From Vannielia litorea (GTDB taxonomy: Bacteria > Pseudomonadota > Alphaproteobacteria > Rhodobacterales > Rhodobacteraceae): 64,000 nt of DNA. The stretch covers positions 186,001 through 250,000 of the forward strand of contig NZ_JAHVJR010000002.1 of the NCBI RefSeq assembly GCF_019801175.1, given 5' to 3'. Made by a program: the position numbers and the translations under genes. This document shows positions 34,548 to 43,039 of the stretch, piece by piece (position 1 is the first letter of the stretch; each line of letters starts with the position of its first letter). The notes under the pieces were generated by a model. That model saw only the letters and a program-made list of their open reading frames with translations. It was not told where the DNA came from and ran no database searches.

Positions 34548-35007
34548 AGTTACGGGCTTGCAGAGCTGAAGCTCACCCCGAAATCGCTCCGGTGGATAGC
34601 GTTCCAAAGCCGCGGCATTGGCCGCTGTGTGATCTTCGAGTCTTGCGAGATGATCTAAGAAGCGGCGGAATAGCCGAGCCACCGGGAGTAGGCATCGGTG
34701 CCGAAAAACCATTCGCCATGATCGTAGCCGGGATCGGACCAGTGCGTTCGAATGGTTTCGCTATGGCTGTGCGTTGCATCTGAAACAGCAGCTTCCTAGG
34801 GCTGAAGCGGCTGGCCAAATAGTTCCTGCGGAAGGTGGCAAGCCAGCCCTTTTTGACACACGCGCGGCGCCTGGGGAGTTGCCATAGCCGGGACCGTCCC
34901 AACGGGCCGCTTGGGTTTCAGTAACTGCCTGGATCAGCCAAGGTGCCACTCCACCGAGTGCGCCGCGCGAGTTGGAGAGGGGGCGTCGAGTGAAGGCAGC
35001 GATCCCG
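34548..35007 (-). other. gene-poor stretch with a probable decayed gene
   Basis: 460 bases with no intact gene that I can support. On the minus strand a stop-to-stop frame from 34795 to 34655 reads like real protein (HWSDPGYDHGEWFFGTDAY, then SRWLGYSAAS, stop). A frame one base off continues at once with FLDHLARLEDHTAANAAALE. A single-base shift near 34660 would join them. No start codon or family is identifiable. It may be a frameshifted remnant; the rest of the stretch shows nothing. Confidence 0.4.
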
Positions 35008-35337
35008 TCATCCGGCTTGCTGATGACGCTCAATGTAGCTCCGGAGTTCTTCTGCTTCCCGCCGTGCATCGCGAAGCCCGTCCATCGCAGCAGTTAGCTC
35101 GGCCTCGGTTTGCGAAAGCTGGTTGGTCAACTCAGCCTCGCGCTGTTGCAAGTAGGCAATTGCTTGATCACGGGTCTCTTCAGCTTCGTGAAGCGATTGG
35201 GCCATCTTGTCGAGTTCGCCCATTTCCGATTGCGTCACCCGGCTGAGGCGGTGGATGAGCCAGTTAGCGAACCACCCCAAAATGAAAGCGACAAAGAGGA
35301 TGATCGCCGTGACGATGATGAATTCTGATCTACTCAC
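35008..35337 (-). CDS. membrane-anchored coiled-coil protein downstream of OmpA-like gene
   Basis: 109 residues: one N-terminal helix, FIIVTAIILFVAFILGWFA, then a long charged coiled coil (LDKMAQSLHEAEETRDQAIA onward, rich in Glu/Gln/Arg heptads). The start is most likely the GTG at 35337, with GGAG upstream and an 8-base overlap with the OmpA-like gene's end. An upstream in-frame ATG at 35406 lies deeper in that gene. It is probably an inner-membrane protein with its coiled coil in the periplasm or cytoplasm, acting with its overlapping neighbour. Confidence 0.72.
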   Translation of the reverse strand: MSRSEFIIVTAIILFVAFILGWFANWLIHRLSRVTQSEMGELDKMAQSLHEAEETRDQAIAYLQQREAELTNQLSQTEAELTAAMDGLRDARREAEELRSYIERHQQAG

Positions 35338-37282
35338 CCGCGGTCTCCGCCTCACCTTCTTCTTCAACCCCGTCATTTGACGGGTTTTCACCTTCTGCCT
35401 CATCACTGGCAGCAGCGCCAGCCTCTTCGGCTTCTCTTACGGCATCTGCGGAAACCAGAGTGAAATCAATCCGGCGGTTGGCTTCGCGGCCCTCCTCGGT
35501 TTCGTTGTCGGCGATCGGTAACTCTTCACCATAGCCCGTGGCGGTGATGTTGGAGGTCAGAACACGGCGGTTCATCAGGGCGTTGAGCACCGCATCTGCG
35601 CGCTGTTGCGAGAGTTTCTGGTTCATTTGCTCGCGGCCTTGGCTGTCGGTATGGCCGCCGATCTCCATTGCAAAGTCGACCTCCGAGCACTTGCCTTTAA
35701 GCACTTCGGCGATCTTGTCCATCACACCGATAGCGGGGCCTGTGATCTCGGTGGAGCCAGGTTCGAAGGTGATCTTTGTGGCTTCGTTGACCGCGACGAC
35801 CTTCGCGACACATTGCTCGGGAGTGGGCAAATCGGCGAGAGGGTCGAGTTGCGCCTGATACGTGACGGCAATCTCATAATGCGCACCCTCGCCCAGTTTC
35901 TCCGCCAGATGGCGGGCGATCTCAGCCTTTGCGTCTGGATTGCCTGTCTGGCCACGGACCTCGATGTATGCGGGCTGCACCACCACCGTACCGTTGTTCA
36001 ACTGGCCGAGCGCCGTAAGGCCCGCCAAAACACGGATTGGCCAACCGTCGGGCAGGTCAGGATCGAGCCGAGTGGCCAGATAAACGGCCTCTGATCCGAA
36101 ACTGGCCTGTGCAAAGCTCTTTACCGCTTCGCGCACCTGTTCGTTGGTCACCCGGCCACGGAGCGCCACACGGCCCTCGGGAGAACGAGTGGCGACAAAC
36201 TCGGGCGGACCCTGATCTGCCTCGCCCGTGCCGTCGACCTTTACCTGCTCAGGGAGTTTGGAAGCGAGAGAAAAGACCTCCGGCAGGTTGCTCTCAAGCT
36301 CACCCACAACGCGGTCAAAATCACTCTGCGAGGTGCCCGCGAGCGCCACGAGGGAAATATCGGCATCGGAGAAGGTAACCGCACCGCCACCCAGTGCGCC
36401 CACCGCTGCGATTGCCTGTTCGGCGGCGCCAGCCCAGTCCGGCGTAGGTACGCCAAGTCCAAGCACACAATCGGCCTGACCTTCGAGCCCCGCAGCACGA
36501 GCAGCGGAGAGTATCCGGCGACGACTTTGCTCAGTATCGGCTGAACAGGCGTCAAACCGGGCTGTTCCGTTTTCATCGATCAGAAAGCGGAGCGTGAAGG
36601 GGGTAATGACCGGGCGCGGGGCTGTGATATCGACTACAAGTTGCACACCGTCAGGTGCTTGCCTGGCCAGCATCGTCTCAAGTTTGCGCTTTTCAGCGCC
36701 TGACGAGGAGATTGCGGTGACTGCCACACGATCTGCCGCGATAGAGACCTTCGAGCGCGGCAGCGCATTGAGCGCGTAGAGCCCGAACTCAACAGCACGA
36801 TCCCAGCCGTCTGGCACGGGGTAGTCGGCGGTTTCCAGCAGATCGGTGATCCCGACCCCCTGCCCGACCGCCTTGGTGATCCGGCCGGCGAAATCATCCC
36901 GGTCAATTTCCGCCGGGATCAAACCGATCATCGAGATGCCATCATCGTTTCGCAGGATCTCGATGGAGAACTTGGGCGCCGTGATTGGCTTGGCGGGCTC
37001 TACCTCGATCTGGTCGATTACCCGGGAGGCATCAACAACAGCACCGGTCGCGGAAAGAGCCCGAAAGCGAGCTGCCTCGGAGGGCGCAGTGCCGGATAGG
37101 AGCACTTGGAGACCATCTGTCTCGACAGTCGCCCAGTCATGGCCGCCCTCGATAAGCGCTGTCCGCACCGCAGAGTGTGAACCCCGTTCAATCAACCCAG
37201 CTGCAGCCGTGGCGCTGACGTAGCAAAGAACAGCGGCAATAACGAGCGCGGCAAGGGTGACGGCTTTGGGGCTGAGACGCAT
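35330..37282 (-). CDS. OmpA-family protein with BON-like repeats
   Basis: 650 residues. A signal or anchor helix (about 7-28, VTLAALVIAAVLCYVSATAAA) is followed by several BON-like alpha/beta repeats (about 40-430). The OmpA peptidoglycan-binding domain at about 490-610 has KITFEPGSTEITG, MEIGGHTDSQGREQMNQKLS and ATGYGEELPIADN with REANRRIDF. A Glu-rich acidic tail of about 40 residues ends the protein. There is no beta-barrel, so it is probably inner-membrane or periplasmic and ties peptidoglycan to another component. It is coupled to the coiled-coil gene downstream. Confidence 0.88.
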   Translation of the reverse strand: MRLSPKAVTLAALVIAAVLCYVSATAAAGLIERGSHSAVRTALIEGGHDWATVETDGLQVLLSGTAPSEAARFRALSATGAVVDASRVIDQIEVEPAKPITAPKFSIEILRNDDGISMIGLIPAEIDRDDFAGRITKAVGQGVGITDLLETADYPVPDGWDRAVEFGLYALNALPRSKVSIAADRVAVTAISSSGAEKRKLETMLARQAPDGVQLVVDITAPRPVITPFTLRFLIDENGTARFDACSADTEQSRRRILSAARAAGLEGQADCVLGLGVPTPDWAGAAEQAIAAVGALGGGAVTFSDADISLVALAGTSQSDFDRVVGELESNLPEVFSLASKLPEQVKVDGTGEADQGPPEFVATRSPEGRVALRGRVTNEQVREAVKSFAQASFGSEAVYLATRLDPDLPDGWPIRVLAGLTALGQLNNGTVVVQPAYIEVRGQTGNPDAKAEIARHLAEKLGEGAHYEIAVTYQAQLDPLADLPTPEQCVAKVVAVNEATKITFEPGSTEITGPAIGVMDKIAEVLKGKCSEVDFAMEIGGHTDSQGREQMNQKLSQQRADAVLNALMNRRVLTSNITATGYGEELPIADNETEEGREANRRIDFTLVSADAVREAEEAGAAASDEAEGENPSNDGVEEEGEAETAGE

Positions 37283-37354
37283 TGGTGCTCCGGCGCAGCT
37301 GCGGGTAGGCCTTTGCTTTAGAGTGCCGGGGAGCCGGGCGCAATCATGCCGCGA

Positions 37355-38317
37355 TCACAGAAGGATGACGGCGGCGAGAAACAGCACGGGGATCAGCCCA
37401 GCGTCGCGGTTGGATCTGAATAGACGCAGGCAAGTGGCGGGGTCTCCGGTGTTGAGTTGTCCGAGCTGCCACGCAAGGTGCCAGCCCATCGCCCAAGCCC
37501 CGCAGGCGGCCACCGCAAGCTGTAGCGGCGAGGCGGGCTCGATCAGCGCGGCGATCATCGCGACGGTCATCAGGGTCACGGTGAGCGCGAGGAAGAGCCG
37601 CAGGATCTGGGGCGAGTTCTCGCCGAAGAGCCGGGCGGTGGATTTTACCCCGATCAGCGCGTCATCCTCGATGTCCTGATGGGCATAGATGGTGTCGTAG
37701 AACACCGTCCAGGCGATGCCCGCGAGATAAAGGAACACCGGCGCAAGCGCGAGGCTGTCGGTATGCGCGGCCCAGGCCAGCAGGGCGCCCCAGTTGAAGG
37801 CGAGGCCCAGAAAGATCTGCGGCCACCATGTGAAGCGCTTGGCGAAGGGATAGATGCACACCAGCCCCAGCGAGCCGATCCCGAGCCAGATCGCGGTGGG
37901 CGGGAAGGTGAGCAGGATGCCGAAGGCGACCAGCGCCTGCGCCGCCATCCAGGCCAGCGCCTGCCTGACCGAGACCGCGCCCGAGGGGATCGGCCGCGAA
38001 CGGGTGCGGGCCACCGAGCCGTCGATGTGGCGGTCGGTAATGTCGTTCCAGGTGCAGCCTGCGCCGCGCATCAGCACCGCGCCGATGCCGCAGCCTGCGA
38101 TGATCCAGAGGTCGAACCAGCGCCAGCCGGTCGATGCGGCGGCGAGCAGCACGCCCCACCAGCACGGCAGAAGCAGCAGCCATGTTCCGATCGGGCGGTC
38201 GGCACGCGACAGCCGCAGATAGGGGCGTGTGGCAGGCGGGGCCAAGCGGTCGACCCAGTTGCCGCTCACCGCATCCGCGACCTGTCCCGCATCTGGCGTT
38301 TCGGGTTCGGCAGACAT
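37355..38317 (-). CDS. ubiA: 4-hydroxybenzoate octaprenyltransferase
   Basis: Attaches the polyprenyl tail in ubiquinone synthesis. 320 residues with about eight helices. The two prenyl-diphosphate/Mg motifs are NDITDRHIDGSVARTRSRP and YDTIYAHQDIEDD. YLRLSRADRPIGTWLLLLP is the usual N-terminus. The ATG at 38317 lies only 12 bases from the rsmE start on the other strand; the open frame runs far beyond as antisense of rsmE and is not used. Codon use is strongly GC-ending. Confidence 0.93.
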   Translation of the reverse strand: MSAEPETPDAGQVADAVSGNWVDRLAPPATRPYLRLSRADRPIGTWLLLLPCWWGVLLAAASTGWRWFDLWIIAGCGIGAVLMRGAGCTWNDITDRHIDGSVARTRSRPIPSGAVSVRQALAWMAAQALVAFGILLTFPPTAIWLGIGSLGLVCIYPFAKRFTWWPQIFLGLAFNWGALLAWAAHTDSLALAPVFLYLAGIAWTVFYDTIYAHQDIEDDALIGVKSTARLFGENSPQILRLFLALTVTLMTVAMIAALIEPASPLQLAVAACGAWAMGWHLAWQLGQLNTGDPATCLRLFRSNRDAGLIPVLFLAAVILL

Positions 38318-38329
38318 ATCTCTGGCCCC

Positions 38330-39049
38330 ATGAAAGCAAAAGTTCGCCTCTATGTAGATCACCCGCTGGGCGCGGGGCAAACCGTTGGATTGTCGCGGGA
38401 GCAGGCACACTACCTGTTCGCCGTCATGCGACTCGAGGCGGGTGACGGCGTGCTGCTGTTCAACGGCGAGGCCGGCGAATGGCTGGCCGAGGTGATCGTG
38501 GCGAACAAGCGTAACCCGGTGTTGGAGTGTCGCACGCAGACCGGCCCGCAGGTCTCGCCGCCCGATTTGTGGCTGCTGTTTGCACCGATCAAGAAGGCGC
38601 GCACCGATTTTATCGTCGAGAAGGCGACTGAGATGGGCGCGCGCCGGATAGTGCCGGTGCTGACCGAGTTCACCAACGCGGAGCGGGTGAAGATCGACCG
38701 GTTGCAAGCCCATGCGGTGGAGGCAGCCGAGCAGTGTGGCGGGACATTTGTGCCTAAGGTGGCTGAGCCGGTGAAGTTGGCAAACTTGCTGGACATGTGG
38801 CCGCAGGAACGAAGCCTGATGTTTTGCAACGAAGCGTTGGTGGGCGAAGACCGAAAGCTTGCCGGAACACGAGGCCCTTGGGCGGTATTGATCGGCCCCG
38901 AGGGTGGTTTTTCTGACGCCGAACGCCAGCGGCTCTCGGAGCTGTCCCAAGCCCACGCGGTAAGTCTTGGCCCGCGCATCCTGCGGGCCGACACTGCGGC
39001 AGTTGCAGCGCTGACTGTTTGGCAATCAACCCATGGAGATTGGCAATGA
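38330..39049 (+). CDS. rsmE: 16S rRNA m3U1498 methyltransferase
   Basis: 239 residues with a PUA-like N-terminal domain (LSREQAHYLFAVMRLEAGD) and a SPOUT knot domain. The latter has KATEMGARRIVPVLTEFTN, the SAM loop LIGPEGGFSDAE and LGPRILRADTAAVAAL. It methylates N3 of U1498 in assembled 30S subunits. The ATG at 38330 is back to back with ubiA. The stop overlaps the GNAT gene as ATGA. The last two thirds have more relaxed codon use than the first third. Confidence 0.93.
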   Translation: MKAKVRLYVDHPLGAGQTVGLSREQAHYLFAVMRLEAGDGVLLFNGEAGEWLAEVIVANKRNPVLECRTQTGPQVSPPDLWLLFAPIKKARTDFIVEKATEMGARRIVPVLTEFTNAERVKIDRLQAHAVEAAEQCGGTFVPKVAEPVKLANLLDMWPQERSLMFCNEALVGEDRKLAGTRGPWAVLIGPEGGFSDAERQRLSELSQAHAVSLGPRILRADTAAVAALTVWQSTHGDWQ

Positions 39050-39906
39050 TCCGTCAGGCGCATCCCGGCGACGAAGCTCGGCTGGATGCGTTTCTGGCGA
39101 AGCATCCCGACACTTCGATGTTTCTACGCGGCAACCTTGCTGCCCATGGACTTTCTCCGAGTGATCACCCGCACGCCAGTACGTTTTGGCTTTCGGAAAC
39201 CGAGGCGGGCAACGTTCGTGCGGTTGTGGGGTGCAACAACGATGGTTTCCTGATGGCACAGGTGCCTGAACCTAAGCCGAGTCTTTGGGAGGCAGTGGCG
39301 AACGCACTTGGCGGTCGCAAGCTTGCCGGAATGACAGGCGAAGACGGACAGGTCCAAACGGCGCTGCAAGGCTTGGGCCTTGCGAACGCGGAGTACACGC
39401 TAAACCACGATGAACCGCTTTACCGTCTCGAACTAGATAGGCTCGAAGACCCCTCGGCCAAGTTGCGGCCTCCACAGGCCGGCGACGAAGAGATGCTCCG
39501 GCTTTGGTACGCCGAGCACTTCCTCGACACAGGTTTTGCGCCCAATAAGAACCAGGCGATGGTCGACGCACGGCGCCGTGCAGAGCGAATGGCTCGAAGC
39601 GATGATCTGCGCATTCTTATCGAGGGTGGCGTCCCGGTGGCGATGGCGGGCATCAATGCGCGCGTGGCGGACTTTGTGCAGCTTGGCTCCGTTCATGTGC
39701 TGCGATCGATGCGCAATCAGGGCTTCGGCCGCAGGGTTACGGCGGCGCTGTTAGCAGAGCAGCGAATCAAGGGCGCCCGCACCGCAGTGCTCTTTGCCAA
39801 CAATCCGGCTGCCGCTCGGGCTTACGAAGCAATTGGTTTCAACCAAGTTGGGCACTACCGGATCTCAATTCTTGCCCGACCCACAGCCGCGCGGGTCCTC
39901 GAATGA
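39046..39906 (+). CDS. GNAT-family N-acetyltransferase
   Basis: 286 residues. The N-terminal half is a degenerate acetyltransferase-like domain (AHPGDEARLDAFLAKHPDTS). The C-terminal GNAT domain contains VQLGSVHVLRSMRNQGFGRR, the acetyl-CoA motif R-x2-G-x-G/A, and FANNPAAARAYEAIGFNQVG. The substrate is unknown. It is coupled to rsmE by ATGA and to the following small membrane gene by another ATGA. Confidence 0.85.
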   Translation: MIRQAHPGDEARLDAFLAKHPDTSMFLRGNLAAHGLSPSDHPHASTFWLSETEAGNVRAVVGCNNDGFLMAQVPEPKPSLWEAVANALGGRKLAGMTGEDGQVQTALQGLGLANAEYTLNHDEPLYRLELDRLEDPSAKLRPPQAGDEEMLRLWYAEHFLDTGFAPNKNQAMVDARRRAERMARSDDLRILIEGGVPVAMAGINARVADFVQLGSVHVLRSMRNQGFGRRVTAALLAEQRIKGARTAVLFANNPAAARAYEAIGFNQVGHYRISILARPTAARVLE

Positions 39907-40427
39907 GCCTTATTCGCCCAGAAGCGCAGGCCGTACTCTACCGTTGGAGAGAGTGCATAGCTGGTGCGTGTGTTGCGGTCCTCGGAGTATTCTTTGGGCT
40001 CAACTTTTCCGGGCTTGTCTGGTGGTTGGCGGTCGCACTGACGGCTTTGGGTGGTTTGGCCTTTTTCACGGGCCTGCAACGCGCCCGTATTCGGCCACGT
40101 TCTGGCGGGCGCGGTGTGATCGAGCTTGATGAGGGCGCGTTGCGCTACCTGACTGGCGAAGGCGGGGTGATCGTCTCGCTGCCGGAAGTCGTGCGCGTTG
40201 AGATCGAGACCACCGGTGATGGCCCGACAGAGGATGATCTGTTTTGGTTGTGGGTGACGCCGGAAGGCACCGCTCGCATTCCCGCCTCCGCAACTGGCTC
40301 AGAGAAGTTGGTAGATGCCCTTGCCGCCTTCTCTGGGGCTCGTTACGAGCAGGTCATCGCGGCCTCCGGAAGCACCGAACCGCGGCTGTTCATCGTGTGG
40401 CAGAAGGATAGACTTCTGGTGCATTGA
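39903..40427 (+). CDS. hypothetical two-helix membrane protein
   Basis: 174 residues with two membrane helices at about 18-60 (ECIAGACVAVLGVFFGLNFS and GLVWWLAVALTALGGLAFFT). The cytosolic C-terminal domain is about 110 residues long with GVIELDEGALRYLTGEGGVI and RLFIVWQKDRLLVH. It resembles a PH-like or bPH domain in layout. No family name is certain. ATGA overlap with the GNAT gene; gshA follows after 60 bases. Confidence 0.75.
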   Translation: MSLIRPEAQAVLYRWRECIAGACVAVLGVFFGLNFSGLVWWLAVALTALGGLAFFTGLQRARIRPRSGGRGVIELDEGALRYLTGEGGVIVSLPEVVRVEIETTGDGPTEDDLFWLWVTPEGTARIPASATGSEKLVDALAAFSGARYEQVIAASGSTEPRLFIVWQKDRLLVH

Positions 40428-40487
40428 CTTCACCGCTCATGCCGCCAAGTCTGACGGTTCAGAAGGCCACAAACCCCGGAGCCATAC

Positions 40488-41858
40488 ATGTCTATCCCCC
40501 AATCCGGCGGCGGGCCGATCGAGCGGCACGAGCAACTTGCAGAGTACTTGGCGTCTGGCTGCAAGCCGAAGGACGCATGGCGCATTGGCACCGAGCACGA
40601 GAAGTTCGGCTACTGCAAAGACTCGCTCAAGCCTCTTGCATTCGAAGGCGAGCGCTCGATCCGGGCAGTGCTCGAGGGACTGAGGGATACCTATGGCTGG
40701 GCGCCCGTCGAAGAGGGGGGCCATCTTATTGGCCTTGAGAAGGATGGTGCCAATGTTAGCTTGGAGCCCGGCGGGGCACTGGAGCTTAGCGGTGCCCCGC
40801 TAGAGACCATTCACCAGACCTGTGACGAGGTGAACGAGCACCTTCGGGAGGTCAAAGAGGTCTCTGACAAGATCGGAGTGGGTTTCATCGGTTTGGGTGC
40901 TGCGCCCGAGTGGATGCATGATGAAATGCCCCTCATGCCCAAGGGCCGCTACAAGCTGATGAACGACTACATGCAGAAGGTCGGGCCGCTGGGTACGACT
41001 ATGATGCGGAGAACCTGCACGGTTCAGGTGAACCTCGATTTCGGCTCCGAGGCTGACATGGTTCAGAAGATGCGCGTTGCGCTGGCACTACAGCCAGTGG
41101 CCACGGCCCTCTTCGCCAATTCGCCGTTCTTTGAAGGCAAGAAGAACGGAATGAAGAGCTTCCGATCCTACGTCTGGCGAAATCTGGATGATGACCGCAC
41201 CGGGATGCTGCCCTTTGTCTTCGACGACGGCTTCGGATTTGAGGCCTACGCCGAGTACGCTCTCGATGTGCCCATGTACTTCGTCTATCGGGACGGCACT
41301 TACATCAACGCACTCGGTCAGTCGTTTCGGGATTTTCTGAAGGGTGAACTACCCGCTTTGCCCGGCGAGAAGCCGACATTGAGCGATTGGGCCGATCATT
41401 TGACGACGCTCTTTCCCGAGGCGCGCCTGAAGCGGTTCATCGAGATGCGCGGCGCCGATGGCGGACCGTGGCGTAGGCTTTGCGCTTTGCCTGCATTCTG
41501 GGTGGGTTTGACGTATGACCAAGGCGCATTGGATGCCGCGTGGGACATTGTGAAGGGCTGGGATGCTGAAACCCGTCAAGCGCTGCGTGTTTCGGCAGGC
41601 GAACAAGGACTTGCTGGCGAAGTGAACGGCCTGAAGATGCTCGATTTGGCCAAGGAAGCGGTTGCCATAGCGCAAGCGGGCCTGAAGGCGCGCGCACGGC
41701 CCGGTTCTGGCGGGATGGTCGCCGACGAGACGCATTTTCTCAATGCGTTGCAGGACAGCGTCGAAAGCGGACAGACCCCGGCGGATGAACTCCTCGAGCA
41801 TTTCGACACCGATTGGAGTGGAGACCTCAAGCGGATCTATCCGGCTTACAGCTACTAA
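40488..41858 (+). CDS. gshA: glutamate-cysteine ligase
   Basis: Makes gamma-glutamylcysteine, the first step of glutathione. 456 residues of the plant/alphaproteobacterial class. IGTEHEKFGYCKDSLKPL near residue 35 holds the ATP/Mg acidic residues. VSLEPGGALELSGAPLETIH, MMRRTCTVQVNLDFGSE and SYVWRNLDDDRTGMLPF are class marks. It is the last gene of the rsmE-GNAT-membrane protein-gshA run. Confidence 0.95.
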   Translation: MSIPQSGGGPIERHEQLAEYLASGCKPKDAWRIGTEHEKFGYCKDSLKPLAFEGERSIRAVLEGLRDTYGWAPVEEGGHLIGLEKDGANVSLEPGGALELSGAPLETIHQTCDEVNEHLREVKEVSDKIGVGFIGLGAAPEWMHDEMPLMPKGRYKLMNDYMQKVGPLGTTMMRRTCTVQVNLDFGSEADMVQKMRVALALQPVATALFANSPFFEGKKNGMKSFRSYVWRNLDDDRTGMLPFVFDDGFGFEAYAEYALDVPMYFVYRDGTYINALGQSFRDFLKGELPALPGEKPTLSDWADHLTTLFPEARLKRFIEMRGADGGPWRRLCALPAFWVGLTYDQGALDAAWDIVKGWDAETRQALRVSAGEQGLAGEVNGLKMLDLAKEAVAIAQAGLKARARPGSGGMVADETHFLNALQDSVESGQTPADELLEHFDTDWSGDLKRIYPAYSY

Positions 41859-42002
41859 AGTGCAGTCCGCGTGAGGGCTACGTGAAAACTTCCGTCACAG
41901 TCGGGCGGGAGCACACGGAAATGTTAACCTTACTTGACCCAACGGTAAAAAAGTGCCCAATCTCTCGGCACAAGACATTGAACGTGAAGAGGGATTTATT
42001 CA

Positions 42003-42245
42003 ATGCGTGACACCATTATCAAGATTTTCGACGTCCTTATCTGGGTGATCGGTGCGATCACTGCCATCGGCGGTATCATCGCCGGTATTGTCGTTCTGGC
42101 GCAGGGCGAAGTGGTTGGCCTCGGCTTCATCATCGGCGGCATCCTCTACGCCGTGATCATCATGGCCCTGTTTTTCATCCAAATCGGTATCTACTACCAC
42201 ACCAAGCGCACCGCCGAAGCGGTGGAGAAGCTGGCCGGACGCTAA
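42003..42245 (+). CDS. 80-residue two-to-three-helix membrane protein
   Basis: Almost all hydrophobic: IFDVLIWVIGAITAIGGIIA, GIVVLAQGEVVGLGFIIGG and ILYAVIIMALFFIQIGIYY. A short charged tail ends TAEAVEKLAGR. AGAGGG lies 9 bases before the ATG. It has its own 144-base upstream region and a strong terminator downstream, so it is a single-gene unit. It resembles DUF4282-type small membrane proteins; the function is unknown. Confidence 0.75.
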   Translation: MRDTIIKIFDVLIWVIGAITAIGGIIAGIVVLAQGEVVGLGFIIGGILYAVIIMALFFIQIGIYYHTKRTAEAVEKLAGR

Positions 42246-42274
42246 AACGCGCCACACCTTTGAAGTTAGGGAAG

Positions 42275-42304
42275 CCGGGCCTCAGGGCCCGGTTTTCTTT
42301 TTTT
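42275..42304 (+). terminator. rho-independent terminator after the 80-aa gene
   Basis: CCGGGCC pairs with GGCCCGG around TCAG, followed by TTTTCTTTTTTT. It ends the small membrane gene. The plsY stop on the other strand lies within the stem. Confidence 0.9.
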
Positions 42305-42902
42305 CGCCTATGCGGGTTTCGGTGCCTGCCTTCATCCGTTGGATGTTTTCAACGTGTCGGATGTAGATGAGCACTGTCAGCGCGATACCAAGGAAGAAAC
42401 CGTTGGGATAGCCGAGTGTGAACATCCAAAACGTACAAGTCGCCGCCGAGATCAGGGCCGCCAGAGAACTGAGGCGCGTGGCAAAGGCAACGATCAGCCA
42501 TGTTCCACAGGCTGCCAGGCCTGTGAGTGGGTGCAGAGCGAGAAGTGTGCCAAGGAAGGTGGCAACGCCTTTGCCGCCCTTGAATTTGAGCCAAACCGGA
42601 AAAAGATGACCTAGGAAGGCGAATAGGCCCGCCACTTGGGCCGCATCTTCGGCAAGGAGCCAGCGAGCCACGAGCACAGCGATACCGCCTTTGCCAGCGT
42701 CGAAGACCAAGGTGAGAAGGGCGGCAAGCTTGTTGCCGGTACGCAGGACGTTTGTTGCCCCGATATTTCCAGAACCAATCTTGCGCAGATCACCCAAACC
42801 GAACGCCCGTGCCATGACCAAGCCGAAGGGTACGGAACCTAACAGGTAGGCCAGCAGTGCAGTGACCAACAGCAGGTTAAGATCAGTCGTTATGACAGGC
42901 AT
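42282..42902 (-). CDS. plsY: acyl-phosphate:glycerol-3-phosphate acyltransferase
   Basis: 206 residues, about five helices. It acylates glycerol-3-phosphate from acyl-phosphate, the first step of phospholipid synthesis. Conserved motifs are LLGSVPFGLVMARAFGLGDL, KIGSGNIGATNVLRTG, FDAGKGGIAVLVAR, LFPVWLKFKGGKGVATFLG and LIYIRHVENIQRMKAGTE. The C-terminal KKKTGP lies in the terminator region. Confidence 0.95.
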   Translation of the reverse strand: MPVITTDLNLLLVTALLAYLLGSVPFGLVMARAFGLGDLRKIGSGNIGATNVLRTGNKLAALLTLVFDAGKGGIAVLVARWLLAEDAAQVAGLFAFLGHLFPVWLKFKGGKGVATFLGTLLALHPLTGLAACGTWLIVAFATRLSSLAALISAATCTFWMFTLGYPNGFFLGIALTVLIYIRHVENIQRMKAGTETRIGEKKKTGP

Positions 42903-43039
42903 CGAGGCTCCTTGTATGCCCCCCGTCTATGCGCCAACACAAAGCTATTGAGCAAGGGTCTACCGCGGCACGCCCAGACTACGAACCAATAGAACGGCAC
43001 ATTCGAGTGCCGCCGCGAGCACCTGTCCCGGCGCCATGT

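Noticed and set aside
34761..35069. 102-codon minus frame
   Set aside because: Low-complexity, no motif, and crosses the end of the coiled-coil gene.
37355..39025. 556-codon minus frame containing ubiA
   Set aside because: The part beyond 38317 is antisense of rsmE and lacks any similarity to UbiA.
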